A DNA stretch of 36,762 nt from an uncultured Pseudoflavonifractor sp. (lineage in GTDB: Bacteria; Bacillota; Clostridia; Oscillospirales; Oscillospiraceae). Below the pieces are notes generated by a model, which made no database searches, had not been told where the DNA came from, and saw only the letters and a program-made list of their open reading frames with translations. Below, piece after piece: positions 1 to 6,563 of the stretch. The DNA lies in contig CAJFTA010000017.1 in NCBI GenBank assembly GCA_904419835.1, positions 1 to 36,762 on the forward strand, in the 5' to 3' direction. The translations under genes and the position numbers were made by a program. Numbering within the stretch: the stretch's first letter is position 1; each line of letters starts with the position of its first letter.

Positions 1-12
1 GCTGAATTCCAC

Positions 13-39
13 AAAAGCGGCTCCTTTGAGCCGTTTTTA
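13..39 (+). terminator. Rho-independent terminator-like hairpin
   Basis: The arms CGGCTC and GAGCCG enclose a CTTT loop and are followed by a run of five T, with an A run before the left arm. It would end a plus-strand transcript entering from the left, whose gene lies outside the window. Confidence 0.6.
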
Positions 40-46
40 TGGAATT

Positions 47-88
47 GTGCGGCTGTGCCGCACGAATAAACCGCAAAGCGGTTTATTC
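47..88. repeat. Two abutting perfect hairpins
   Basis: GTGCGGC (47-53) pairs with GCCGCAC (57-63) across a TGT loop. Directly after it GAATAAACCGC (64-74) pairs with GCGGTTTATTC (78-88) across an AAA loop. Neither hairpin has a T run, so they are not ordinary terminators. The second has the same shape (11-bp stem, AAA loop, GCAAAGC apex) as the hairpin at 24142-24166. No ORF explains them. Confidence 0.6.
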
Positions 89-182
89 AGTAGACATTAT
101 TATACAGCAGCGGCGCCCGGGTTACAACCGTCCCGGGCCGTCACAGGAAGTTTACCACACAAGCGCCGCCGGAACAAGGCGT

Positions 183-767
183 TTACCGCCCCTTTTTCTC
201 CCGCCCGGGCCCCTCCGGCTGCCGGGGGCAGCCCCGGCCGTTGAACCGGAACACCGCGTAGCCCCGGCCGTCCATCCGCTCCGCCGATGCGAAGCAGAAC
301 AGGGGCGTCAGAGGAAAGACACCCCCCGGCTCCCAGGGCAGGGCCAGCACAAAGCCCTCCCCTTCCCACCGGGTCAGTCCCCCCTTCAGGGTGGCGGCGC
401 ACTCCTTCAGCAGCCGCTCCCCCATGAGCCGGGCGGGATTGTCCTCCCGGGTCCAGCCCGCGGGGGGGCGCTCCCCTTCCCCGGCCGGACCGCCAAAGGC
501 ATGGGACAGCCGGATTTCCGCCCCGGAGGGCGGCCACAGCCCCTGGCGGCGCAGCTGGGAGAGGGGGATGGTCCGCCGCAGCCGGAGGACTCCCCCCTCG
601 GGGAGCAGCGTCCCCAGCAGCAGGCTGCCCTCCCGCCCCAGCAGATACAGCTTGTAGAGCCCCGCGCCGTCGTCCGATGCCCGGGCGGAAATAACCGCCT
701 GGAGCCCCTCTTCCTTTATCCGGACCACCCCATCCGGTTTCCTCAGCGGAATACGCATTTCCTCCAC
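183..767 (-). CDS. Hypothetical protein (194 aa)
   Basis: I do not recognise this protein. It is about 194 residues with no signal peptide or membrane segment. It is rich in Arg, Gly, Leu and Pro, with short beta-like stretches (for example KLYLLGREGSLLLGTLLPEG) and a basic, Pro-rich C-terminus ending in REKKGR. The open frame reaches back to 959, but the best start is the GTG at 767, with a purine-rich GGAGAGG about 9-12 bases upstream. The ATG at 758 has GGAGG only 2-3 bases away. An AT-rich stretch upstream (780-840) could hold the promoter, but I see no clear -35/-10 pair. The coding nature is supported by GC-rich codon use like that of its neighbours. The function is unknown. Confidence 0.6.
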   Translation of the reverse strand: MEEMRIPLRKPDGVVRIKEEGLQAVISARASDDGAGLYKLYLLGREGSLLLGTLLPEGGVLRLRRTIPLSQLRRQGLWPPSGAEIRLSHAFGGPAGEGERPPAGWTREDNPARLMGERLLKECAATLKGGLTRWEGEGFVLALPWEPGGVFPLTPLFCFASAERMDGRGYAVFRFNGRGCPRQPEGPGREKKGR

Positions 768-933
768 TGTACCGCCCCCTCTCCTTTTATTTATGTGTAT
801 GCAAAAATTGGCCCAATCTTCCAGCGTTATTTTTTGCAAAACTTCCCCACGCTGCTTGCGGATTTTTGCCGGGCTATGACGGAACAGCTCCCCGCCGCGC
901 GGCGCAGGCGCAGCGGTGTTTTGGACAGCCTGA

Positions 934-964
934 GGGGGATGGGATGCACAGCATCCCACCCCCC
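934..964. repeat. Long GC-rich hairpin
   Basis: The 14-base arms (934-947 and 951-964) enclose an ACA loop, with one A/C mismatch. The hairpin lies between the transglutaminase gene, which ends at 1001, and the unknown gene upstream of 767. It lacks a T tract, so it could be a weak terminator or processing site for the minus-strand transcript. The rest of 768-1000 shows nothing else that I can identify. Confidence 0.5.
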
Positions 965-1000
965 TGAAAGCATACGATGGTATCTTATTTCCGTTTCCTG

Positions 1001-2220
1001 TTACGGGAAAATCGACTCGGCCAAAAACATGGCCCTGTCATGCTCCCACACGTAGCGCACCAGCTCCTCCGGCGCTGCTCCGCAGTAGGAAAAGCCGTAC
1101 TCTGCCCGGCCGCGATCGCTGGTAGCGTCAAAGTAGAGCCATTGCCCGTCGATTTGGGCCAGATTCCACATATGGTTTTCACTTCCCATCTTGCCGGTGA
1201 CGGTAATGCAGGGGATTTCCGCCTGCTCCAGAAGAACCTGGAACGCCTGCGCATAGCCGCCGCAGATTGCCAGATGGTCGTGAAGCGCTCCATAGGCGGT
1301 TGTTGATTCATAGGGCATCTCGCCCGGCTGTCCGTAATAGCGGAAGTCATAGCGCACCTGCTCTGTCAGATAGCTGTACAGCGCCTCGGCCTTCTCCTGC
1401 TGGTCCATGTCCGCTGTGACGGTTTCCCCATAGATCTGCTCCGCCAGGCGCTGTGTCTCTGCCAGCCGCTCCAGAGCCTGCGCGTGGGTCAGCCCGTTCT
1501 GCGGCGTGACTGTAATGGCCGTGCTGTCCCGGTTGAGCTGGCACAGAAGCCACCCGCCGCCTACCTGCTGCAGCGCCTTGTTCATGTCATCCACCGCCAG
1601 AGTGGGGTCTGTAATCCGAATGTCGATAGTTCCCTGGGAGAGTCCGGCGCGGGCTGTCTGAACCAGTTCGGACAGCGAGTCCACCTCTGTCCCCTGAAAA
1701 TCCGCAGGGTAGTTCCCCGTCCGGTAAGGCATGTAGGAAATTGTGCAGCGCAGTGTGCCGTCCGCCTCCACCGAAGCGGTCAGGTCATAGGCGTACTTGT
1801 ATTCCGGATGTGCATTGATAATTGTGTAGTAGAGGTTCTTGACCGTTAAATCAAAGTGTTCATCCTTCTCCAGCGCCGATATGTCAAAGACAGGCGGCTG
1901 TTCCGCGGCCGCAATAGCCCGGGTCAGCTCCGCCTTCAGCGCTTCAAGGCTGGCGACAGCCGTGCTGCCCGGCAGCTCAGGACCGGAGGCGCCGGACTGC
2001 TCCGGCCAGTCAAGGCCCAGGTTCCGGCGAATGGCAGTGCGGAGGGCTGTCATGTCCGAGTCGGCCCAGAACAAGCGCAGCTTCTCTTCCGCCACAGTGT
2101 CCCCCTGGGGCTGGTCTCCCAGTACAAATACCGCAAAAGTATCGGCGATATCTTCATGGAAATAATTTGCCCCATAGCGGCTGACGTAATGGGTGGGGTT
2201 GGCCTCGTAGCTACTGTGCT
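1001..2220 (-). pseudogene. 5'-truncated metallopeptidase / transglutaminase-like protein
   Basis: The longest start-to-stop frame is GTG 2095 to 1001 (364 aa), but the frame stays open upstream to 2275. There it encodes a conserved-looking segment, NPTHYVSRYG (about 2177-2206) and HEDIADTFAVFVLG, which resembles the C-terminal part of secreted zinc metallopeptidases. The downstream part is a transglutaminase-like domain with the papain-like triad visible: Cys in AICGGYAQAF, His in ENHMWNLAQIDG and Asp in YFDATSD. These proteins normally carry a signal peptide and the HExxH half of the peptidase, and both are missing. Beyond about 2211 the sequence instead reads as an integrase on the other strand, so the gene has lost its 5' end at a junction. 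GTG 2095 has AGGGGG 5-10 bases upstream and could allow residual translation of the transglutaminase part as a cytoplasmic protein. Confidence 0.7.
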
Positions 2221-3111
2221 TCCCAGCTGGCTCCCAATACGCTCCGCGGATATCGGGTGAATGTTGAGAACCATATCATTCCCAAAATCGGCAATATCCA
2301 ATTAAACCGTCTCCAGCCCAAAGACATCCAAAGCCTGTATGACACACTAAGAAAAGCCGGCCTGTCGGGTACTACCATCCGATATGTACATAACAACCTT
2401 CACAAGGCCCTGCGTGCCGCTGTTAAGGCTCAGCTCATATCCAGAAATCCCGCCGACCTTGTAGACCCGCCAAAGAAAGAGCTCTATGAAGCCTCTCCGC
2501 TCACTCCTGCCCAGTCTGTGGCCCTGGTGAGAGCCTGCACAGGGAAAGAAATCTTTCTCCCTGTACTCCTCGCCCTAACGCTCGGTTTGCGGCGTAGTGA
2601 GGCTCTAGGGCTTCAGTGGAAGAATGTAGACATGAGCGCCAATACCGTGACTATCTCGCACTCCGCCTCTTTTTCAAAGGGCGGCTTCTCCCTCAGCAGC
2701 ACCAAAACCAAGAACAGCCGCCGCACGCTTATGATGCCGGAAATTCTTCAAAGCGCCCTTGTTGCCGCACATTCAAAACAGGCAGAGGACGCCGAAGCAT
2801 TTGGCCCTGGTTTCAATCCGCATGACCTTGTGTGCTGCCGCTCAGATGGTTCTCCTCTCACCAGCAGTGCACTTCAACGTCAATTCTCTGCGGCTCTGGA
2901 AGAGGCACATCTTCCCTCTATCCGTTTTCATGACCTCCGGCATACCAACGCAACGCTAATGCTGCGCAACTCCGTACCTGCTAAAATCGTTTCGGCCATA
3001 CTGGGCCATTCCTCCATCGGCATTACCCTGGACGTGTACTCCCATGTCATGACTGAGATGCAAGAAGGGGCCGTTGAAGTGGTAGATGCTCTTTTCAAGA
3101 AAACATGTTAG
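2221..3111 (+). pseudogene. 5'-truncated tyrosine recombinase (integrase)
   Basis: This is the C-terminal part of a phage/ICE-type tyrosine integrase. The family resemblance starts at LAPNTLRGYR (2227-2256). This is the middle of the SAM-like core-binding domain, so the N-terminal arm-binding domain and the original start are gone. The frame is closed upstream by TGA at 2182. The catalytic domain is complete: Arg in LGLRRSEALGLQW, His and Arg in HDLRHTNATLM, His in LGHSSIGITLDVYSH and the nucleophile Tyr in VYSHV. A GTG at 2257 would give 284 residues but has no good ribosome site. The stop lies 81 bases from the 3' end of tRNA-Ser, the usual place for an integrase that uses a tRNA gene as its attachment site. 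It is probably non-functional. Confidence 0.8.
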
Positions 3112-3143
3112 AACAGATATTAGAACACGCTGCAAATATCTGT
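3108..3143. repeat. Direct and inverted repeats between integrase and tRNA-Ser
   Basis: TTAGAACA occurs twice with a 12-base period (3108-3115 and 3120-3127), overlapping the integrase stop codon. ACAGATATT (3113-3121) is also inverted at 3135-3143. Short repeats beside an integrase and a tRNA 3' end suit an element end or integrase-binding site, but no second att copy is visible in the window. Confidence 0.4.
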
Positions 3144-3150
3144 CCCACGC

Positions 3151-3190
3151 CGAAAAAAGAAAAATCCCGCAGCCTTACAGCTGCGGGATT
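3151..3190 (-). terminator. Terminator of tRNA-Ser
   Basis: The 11-base arms 3163-3173 and 3180-3190 enclose CTTACA. On the minus strand a run TTTTTCTTTTTT follows, so this ends the tRNA-Ser transcript a few bases after the CCA. It can also act on the integrase transcript coming from the other side. Confidence 0.85.
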
Positions 3191-3192
3191 CC

Positions 3193-3284
3193 TGGCGGAG
3201 TAGGAGGGATTCGAACCCTCGGGCCGCTTTTGACGGCCACACGATTTCCAGTCGTGCTCGTTATGACCACTTCGATACTACTCC
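3193..3284 (-). tRNA. tRNA-Ser (anticodon GGA)
   Basis: This 92-base gene encodes its CCA. The acceptor arms are GGAGTAG and CTACTCC, with discriminator G. The anticodon loop CTGGAAA gives anticodon GGA, reading UCC/UCU. The long variable arm (GGCCG ... CGGCC) is typical of class II serine tRNAs, and the T arm contains GGTTCGAATCC. It has a consensus promoter upstream and a strong terminator downstream. Its 3' end faces the truncated integrase, which suggests it served as an attachment site. Confidence 0.95.
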
Positions 3285-3338
3285 ATCTCTGTGCTCATTC
3301 GTCTTTTGTTTTTCCTGTTTACCGGAGCAACGTTGATT

Positions 3339-3367
3339 ATTATAACCATTGCCTCTTGATTTGTCAA
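3339..3367 (-). promoter_or_regulatory. Consensus sigma-A promoter of tRNA-Ser
   Basis: On the minus strand a perfect -35 TTGACA (3362-3367) and a perfect -10 TATAAT (3339-3344) are separated by 17 bases. The promoter lies about 55 bases upstream of the tRNA 5' end, as expected for a strongly expressed stable RNA. Confidence 0.9.
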
Positions 3368-3440
3368 TAGGTATTTTTATTTTTTTCGCGTATTTTCAGG
3401 CCTCTGTTTTTCCGGCGCAGCCGTCCCCTCCCGCCGCCCC

Positions 3441-3469
3441 TTGACCTGGCCGCCGGACTGCGCTAAAAT
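3441..3469 (+). promoter_or_regulatory. Promoter of the HD-domain gene
   Basis: TTGACC (3441-3446) and TAAAAT (3464-3469) are separated by 17 bases. The leader to the ATG at 3515 is about 38 bases and contains AAGGAG. Confidence 0.75.
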
Positions 3470-3514
3470 GAGCCTGATACCATGCTATTTTAGCCAAAAA
3501 GGAGCGCTGCCGCA

Positions 3515-4096
3515 ATGCAACTGAGCCGCCAGCAGGCCCTGGACCTGCTCAAAACCTACAACAAGGAGCCTTTCCACCTCCGCCATGCCCTGACTGTTGA
3601 GGCCGTCATGCGCTGGTTCGCCCAGGAGCTGGGCTACGGCGAACAGGCGGATTTCTGGGCCACCGTGGGCCTGCTCCACGACCTGGACTTCGAGCAGTGG
3701 CCCGATGAGCACTGCGTCAAGGTGCGGGAACTGATGGAGGCCCAAGGTCTTGACGCCGCCCTTATTCACGCCGTGGTCAGCCACGGCTGGGGCATGACCG
3801 GCGCCGACGTCCAGCCGGAGCACCAGATGGAGAAGGTCCTCTTCGCTGTGGACGAGCTCACCGGCCTCATCGGCGCGGCCGCCCTCATGCGCCCCTCCAA
3901 GAGCGTGCAGGACATGGAGCTGTCCAGCCTGAAAAAGAAATTCAAGGACAAGAAATTTGCCGCCGGCTGTTCCCGGGATACCATCTCCAAGGGCGCCGAG
4001 CTGCTGGGCTGGGAGCTCAGCGACCTGCTGGACCGCTCTCTTCAGGCCATGAAGGCCTGCGAGGGCGATATTGAGCGGGAGGCCGCCGCCCTTTGA
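3515..4096 (+). CDS. HD domain-containing protein (HDIG-type phosphohydrolase)
   Basis: This is a 193-residue cytoplasmic protein of the HD superfamily, metal-dependent phosphohydrolases that often act on nucleotides. Visible ligands are His24 (FHLRHAL), the His55-Asp56 pair in LLHDLDFEQW, His85 and His90 in LIHAVVSHGW, and Asp112 in FAVDELTG. The short length and single domain match the family often annotated simply as HDIG domain protein. AAGGAG sits about 10 bases before the ATG. The gene stands alone, with its own promoter (3441-3469) and a strong terminator (4114-4142), so no operon partner hints at the substrate. A nucleotide monophosphate is a guess from the family only. Confidence 0.85.
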   Translation: MQLSRQQALDLLKTYNKEPFHLRHALTVEAVMRWFAQELGYGEQADFWATVGLLHDLDFEQWPDEHCVKVRELMEAQGLDAALIHAVVSHGWGMTGADVQPEHQMEKVLFAVDELTGLIGAAALMRPSKSVQDMELSSLKKKFKDKKFAAGCSRDTISKGAELLGWELSDLLDRSLQAMKACEGDIEREAAAL

Positions 4097-4113
4097 GTTC
4101 CGTGTTCATACGT

Positions 4114-4148
4114 AAGAGGCGCTCCCTGGTGGAGCGCCTCTTGCTTTT
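4114..4148 (+). terminator. Terminator of the HD-domain gene
   Basis: Perfect 12-base arms AAGAGGCGCTCC (4114-4125) and GGAGCGCCTCTT (4131-4142) enclose CTGGT and are followed by GCTTTT. Confidence 0.85.
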
Positions 4149-4228
4149 ATGCGCCGTCCTTTCCGGCGGGCGGGCGTCCCCTTTGGATATTTTTACGCAA
4201 TTTTAATCTTCCGATTATGGCGGCCATG

Positions 4229-4257
4229 TTGCTTTTGCCCTCTGTCTGGGCTATACT
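4229..4257 (+). promoter_or_regulatory. Promoter of the three-TM surface protein gene
   Basis: TTGCTT (4229-4234) and TATACT (4252-4257) are spaced by 17 bases. The leader to the start at 4320 is about 55 bases. Confidence 0.75.
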
Positions 4258-4319
4258 AGTTAAAGCCTGGAAAGACGCGCGGCACAGGTCGCGCACTTTG
4301 AGAAAAGGAGAATCTTACA

Positions 4320-6062
4320 TTGAATCAAAAGAAATCGAAAAGCGGGAAGAAGCTCCACATCCCCAAAAGCAAAGCGGGCAAAGTGCTGCTGAACCTTGTG
4401 ATCACCGCGGTTATCGGCCTTGTCTACTTCTACTTCACGCTCCCTGCGCTCAATCTCCAGTCCGAGGAGTTTTACACCTTCGTGGGCCTGCTGTGCGTGG
4501 TGTATATCGTCTGTGCCTTTATCACCGGCGGCTTCCATCTGGAGGGCTCCACGGTGACCACCGCCGCAGGCACGGTCACCACCGCTCAGGGCGGCAAGGT
4601 GAAGGAGTACTTCCGTTTCATCAAGAAACAGTGCCTGCCCATCGGCATCCTGCTGGTCCTGCTGATTGTGGTGGCTCTGGTGGGGCAGGTCATCTCTCTG
4701 CCCATCTTCCGCGCCGCCGCTTACCGGGAGCTGCTGGACGTCCAGGAGGGGGACTTTGTCTCCGACGTGAAGGAGATCTCCTTTGACGAGATCCCCATGC
4801 TGGACGAGGACTCCGCCCGCTACCTGAGCACTACCCAGATGGGCACCATCCCCGACATGGCCAGCCAGTTCGAGGTGGCCTATGACTCCACCCAGATCAA
4901 CTACCAAGGCCGCCCTGTCCGGGTGGCGCCGCTGGAGTACGCCGACCTTATCAAGTGGTTCACCAACCGCTCCGAGGGCCTGCCCGCCTATATCGTGGTG
5001 GACATGGTGACCCAGGAGGTGCAGGTGGTCCGTCTGCCCGAGGGTCAGGGCATAAAATACTCCCCCTCCGAGCCCCTTAACCGCAACGTGTACCGCCATC
5101 TCCGGTTCAACTACCCCACCTATATGTTCGCCACCCCCTCCTTTGAAATCGACGAGGAGGGCAACCCCTGGTGGATCTGCCCCCGGGTGGTCAAGACCAT
5201 CGGCCTGTTCGGCGGCACGGATATCAGCGGCGCAGTGCTGATGAACGCAGTCACCGGCGAATGCACCTACTACGCCCACGAGGACGTGCCCCAGTGGGTG
5301 GACCGGGTATACCTGGCCTCCCTCATCATGCAGCAGTACGACTACTACGGTACCCTGATCCACGGCTTCATCAACTCCATCTTCGGCCAGAAGGACGTGC
5401 GCGTCACCACGGAGGGCTACAACTATATCGCCATGAACGACGACGTGTACATGTACACCGGCGTCACCTCCGCCACCAGCGACCAGTCCAACCTGGGCTT
5501 CCTGCTGTGCAACCAGCGGACCAAAGAGACCAAGTTCTACACCGTCCCCGGCGCCACCGAGCAGTCCGCCCGCGCCTCCGCTGAAGGCATGGTCCAGGAC
5601 CAGGGCTATACCTCCACCTTCCCCCTGCTCCTCAACGTGGCCGACCAGCCCACCTACTTCATCGCCCTGAAGGACAACCGCCAGCTGGTGAAGCAGTACG
5701 CCATGGTCAACGTGGGCCAGTTCACCGTGGTGGGTATCGGCGACACTGTGGCCGCCTGCGAGCAGGACTACCTGGAGCAGCTCTCCGCCAAGGGCATTGC
5801 CGTGGACCAGGGCAGCCGGCTGGAGACCGATGTGTCCGGCGTTATCGCGGATATCCGCTCGGCGGTCATTGACGGCAACACCTACTACTACTTCTCCCTG
5901 GAGGACGGGGATGTCTACTACTCCATCCCCGCCAGGGACAACGATATCGCTGTCATTCTCAACCCCGGCGACCGCGTCACCATCAACCACGCCCCCGTGG
6001 CCGAGGGGGATGCGCCCGACATTGTGGAGGGCTATACCATCACACTGGACCGCAGAGGATAA
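4320..6062 (+). CDS. Membrane-anchored protein of unknown function, large extracytoplasmic domain
   Basis: This is a 580-residue protein starting at a TTG, with GGAG nine bases upstream. The N-terminus is strongly basic (KKSKSGKKLHIPKSK). Three hydrophobic segments follow, at roughly residues 22-44, 53-74 and 104-128, with a short Thr-rich loop between the second and third. The remaining ~450 residues are soluble and probably extracytoplasmic, with many aromatic and Gly turns. Conserved-looking stretches include WWICPRVVKTIGLFGG, DISGAVLMNAVTGECTYY and PQWVDRVYLASL. The C-terminal ~80 residues (DVSGVIADIRSAVIDGNTYYYFSL onward) look like a small OB-like beta domain. Similar Firmicutes proteins carry vague names, and I assign no function. 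It is monocistronic with its own promoter and a very stable terminator shared with rsfS. Confidence 0.8.
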   Translation: MNQKKSKSGKKLHIPKSKAGKVLLNLVITAVIGLVYFYFTLPALNLQSEEFYTFVGLLCVVYIVCAFITGGFHLEGSTVTTAAGTVTTAQGGKVKEYFRFIKKQCLPIGILLVLLIVVALVGQVISLPIFRAAAYRELLDVQEGDFVSDVKEISFDEIPMLDEDSARYLSTTQMGTIPDMASQFEVAYDSTQINYQGRPVRVAPLEYADLIKWFTNRSEGLPAYIVVDMVTQEVQVVRLPEGQGIKYSPSEPLNRNVYRHLRFNYPTYMFATPSFEIDEEGNPWWICPRVVKTIGLFGGTDISGAVLMNAVTGECTYYAHEDVPQWVDRVYLASLIMQQYDYYGTLIHGFINSIFGQKDVRVTTEGYNYIAMNDDVYMYTGVTSATSDQSNLGFLLCNQRTKETKFYTVPGATEQSARASAEGMVQDQGYTSTFPLLLNVADQPTYFIALKDNRQLVKQYAMVNVGQFTVVGIGDTVAACEQDYLEQLSAKGIAVDQGSRLETDVSGVIADIRSAVIDGNTYYYFSLEDGDVYYSIPARDNDIAVILNPGDRVTINHAPVAEGDAPDIVEGYTITLDRRG

Positions 6063-6102
6063 GGAAAACCGGGTGTGCGCAGCAGCGCACACCCGGTTTT
6101 CC
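6063..6102. terminator. Bidirectional terminator between convergent genes
   Basis: Perfect 18-base arms (6063-6080 and 6085-6102) enclose AGCA. The arms begin GGAAAACC and end GGTTTTCC, so either strand gives a short T run. It serves the gene ending at 6062 (+) and probably rsfS ending at 6157 (-). Confidence 0.85.
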
Positions 6103-6156
6103 TCTGTCAGCAGGCCCCGCCTCCTGATGGAAGCGGAGCCTTGCTGTCTATGGGGT

Positions 6157-6519
6157 TCAGTTCCCGGTCAGCACATCGGTCAGATCCACAGGCGTGGCGT
6201 CAGACCAGAGGCGCTCCAGGTCGTAGAACTTGCGGGCGTCCTCCATGAAGATGTGCACCACCACGGAGGAGAAGTCCAGCAGGACCCAGGTGCCGCCCCG
6301 GTGGCCCTCCACATGGTGGGGCAGCTCGCCGGCGGTCTCCTTCATGGTCTTCTCGCACTCGTCGGACAGAGCGCGGACCTGGGTGGTGGAGGTGGCAGTG
6401 CAGATGACGAAATAATCCGCCAGGGTGGTCAGGTGGCCGGTCTCCAGCACCCTGATGTCAATGCCCTTCTTGCTGTCCAGGGCTTTGGCCAGAACAATCG
6501 CGGTTTCCTTGGGTGTCAT
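6157..6519 (-). CDS. rsfS: Ribosomal silencing factor RsfS
   Basis: This 120-residue protein belongs to the RsfS/Iojap family. It binds ribosomal protein L14 (uL14) on the large subunit and blocks subunit joining when nutrients are short. Family signatures are visible: DIRVLETGHLTTLADYFVICTA near residues 20-42, STTQVRALSDE, GTWVLLDFSSVVVHIFMEDARKFYDLERLW in the C-terminal half, and a length typical of the family. It is the last gene of the minus-strand series yhbY, nadD-yqeK, LCP, rsfS, an order common in Firmicutes. Its ATG lies 44 bases after the LCP stop, so it is probably co-transcribed. Confidence 0.95.
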   Translation of the reverse strand: MTPKETAIVLAKALDSKKGIDIRVLETGHLTTLADYFVICTATSTTQVRALSDECEKTMKETAGELPHHVEGHRGGTWVLLDFSSVVVHIFMEDARKFYDLERLWSDATPVDLTDVLTGN

Positions 6520-6563
6520 AGGTTGATAAACCCCTTTCTCAGTTGGGTTGAATGGCTGTTCCG

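Noticed and set aside
39..1055. A 338-codon plus-strand frame at the left edge
   Set aside because: It is Pro/Arg/Gly-rich, runs through three hairpins and has no ribosome site. The minus-strand frame 183-767 is the better gene.
4260..6092. A 610-codon minus-strand frame opposite the three-TM protein gene
   Set aside because: It is a shadow frame, very rich in Val, Gly, His and Asp. The plus-strand frame has the promoter, ribosome site, membrane segments and terminator.
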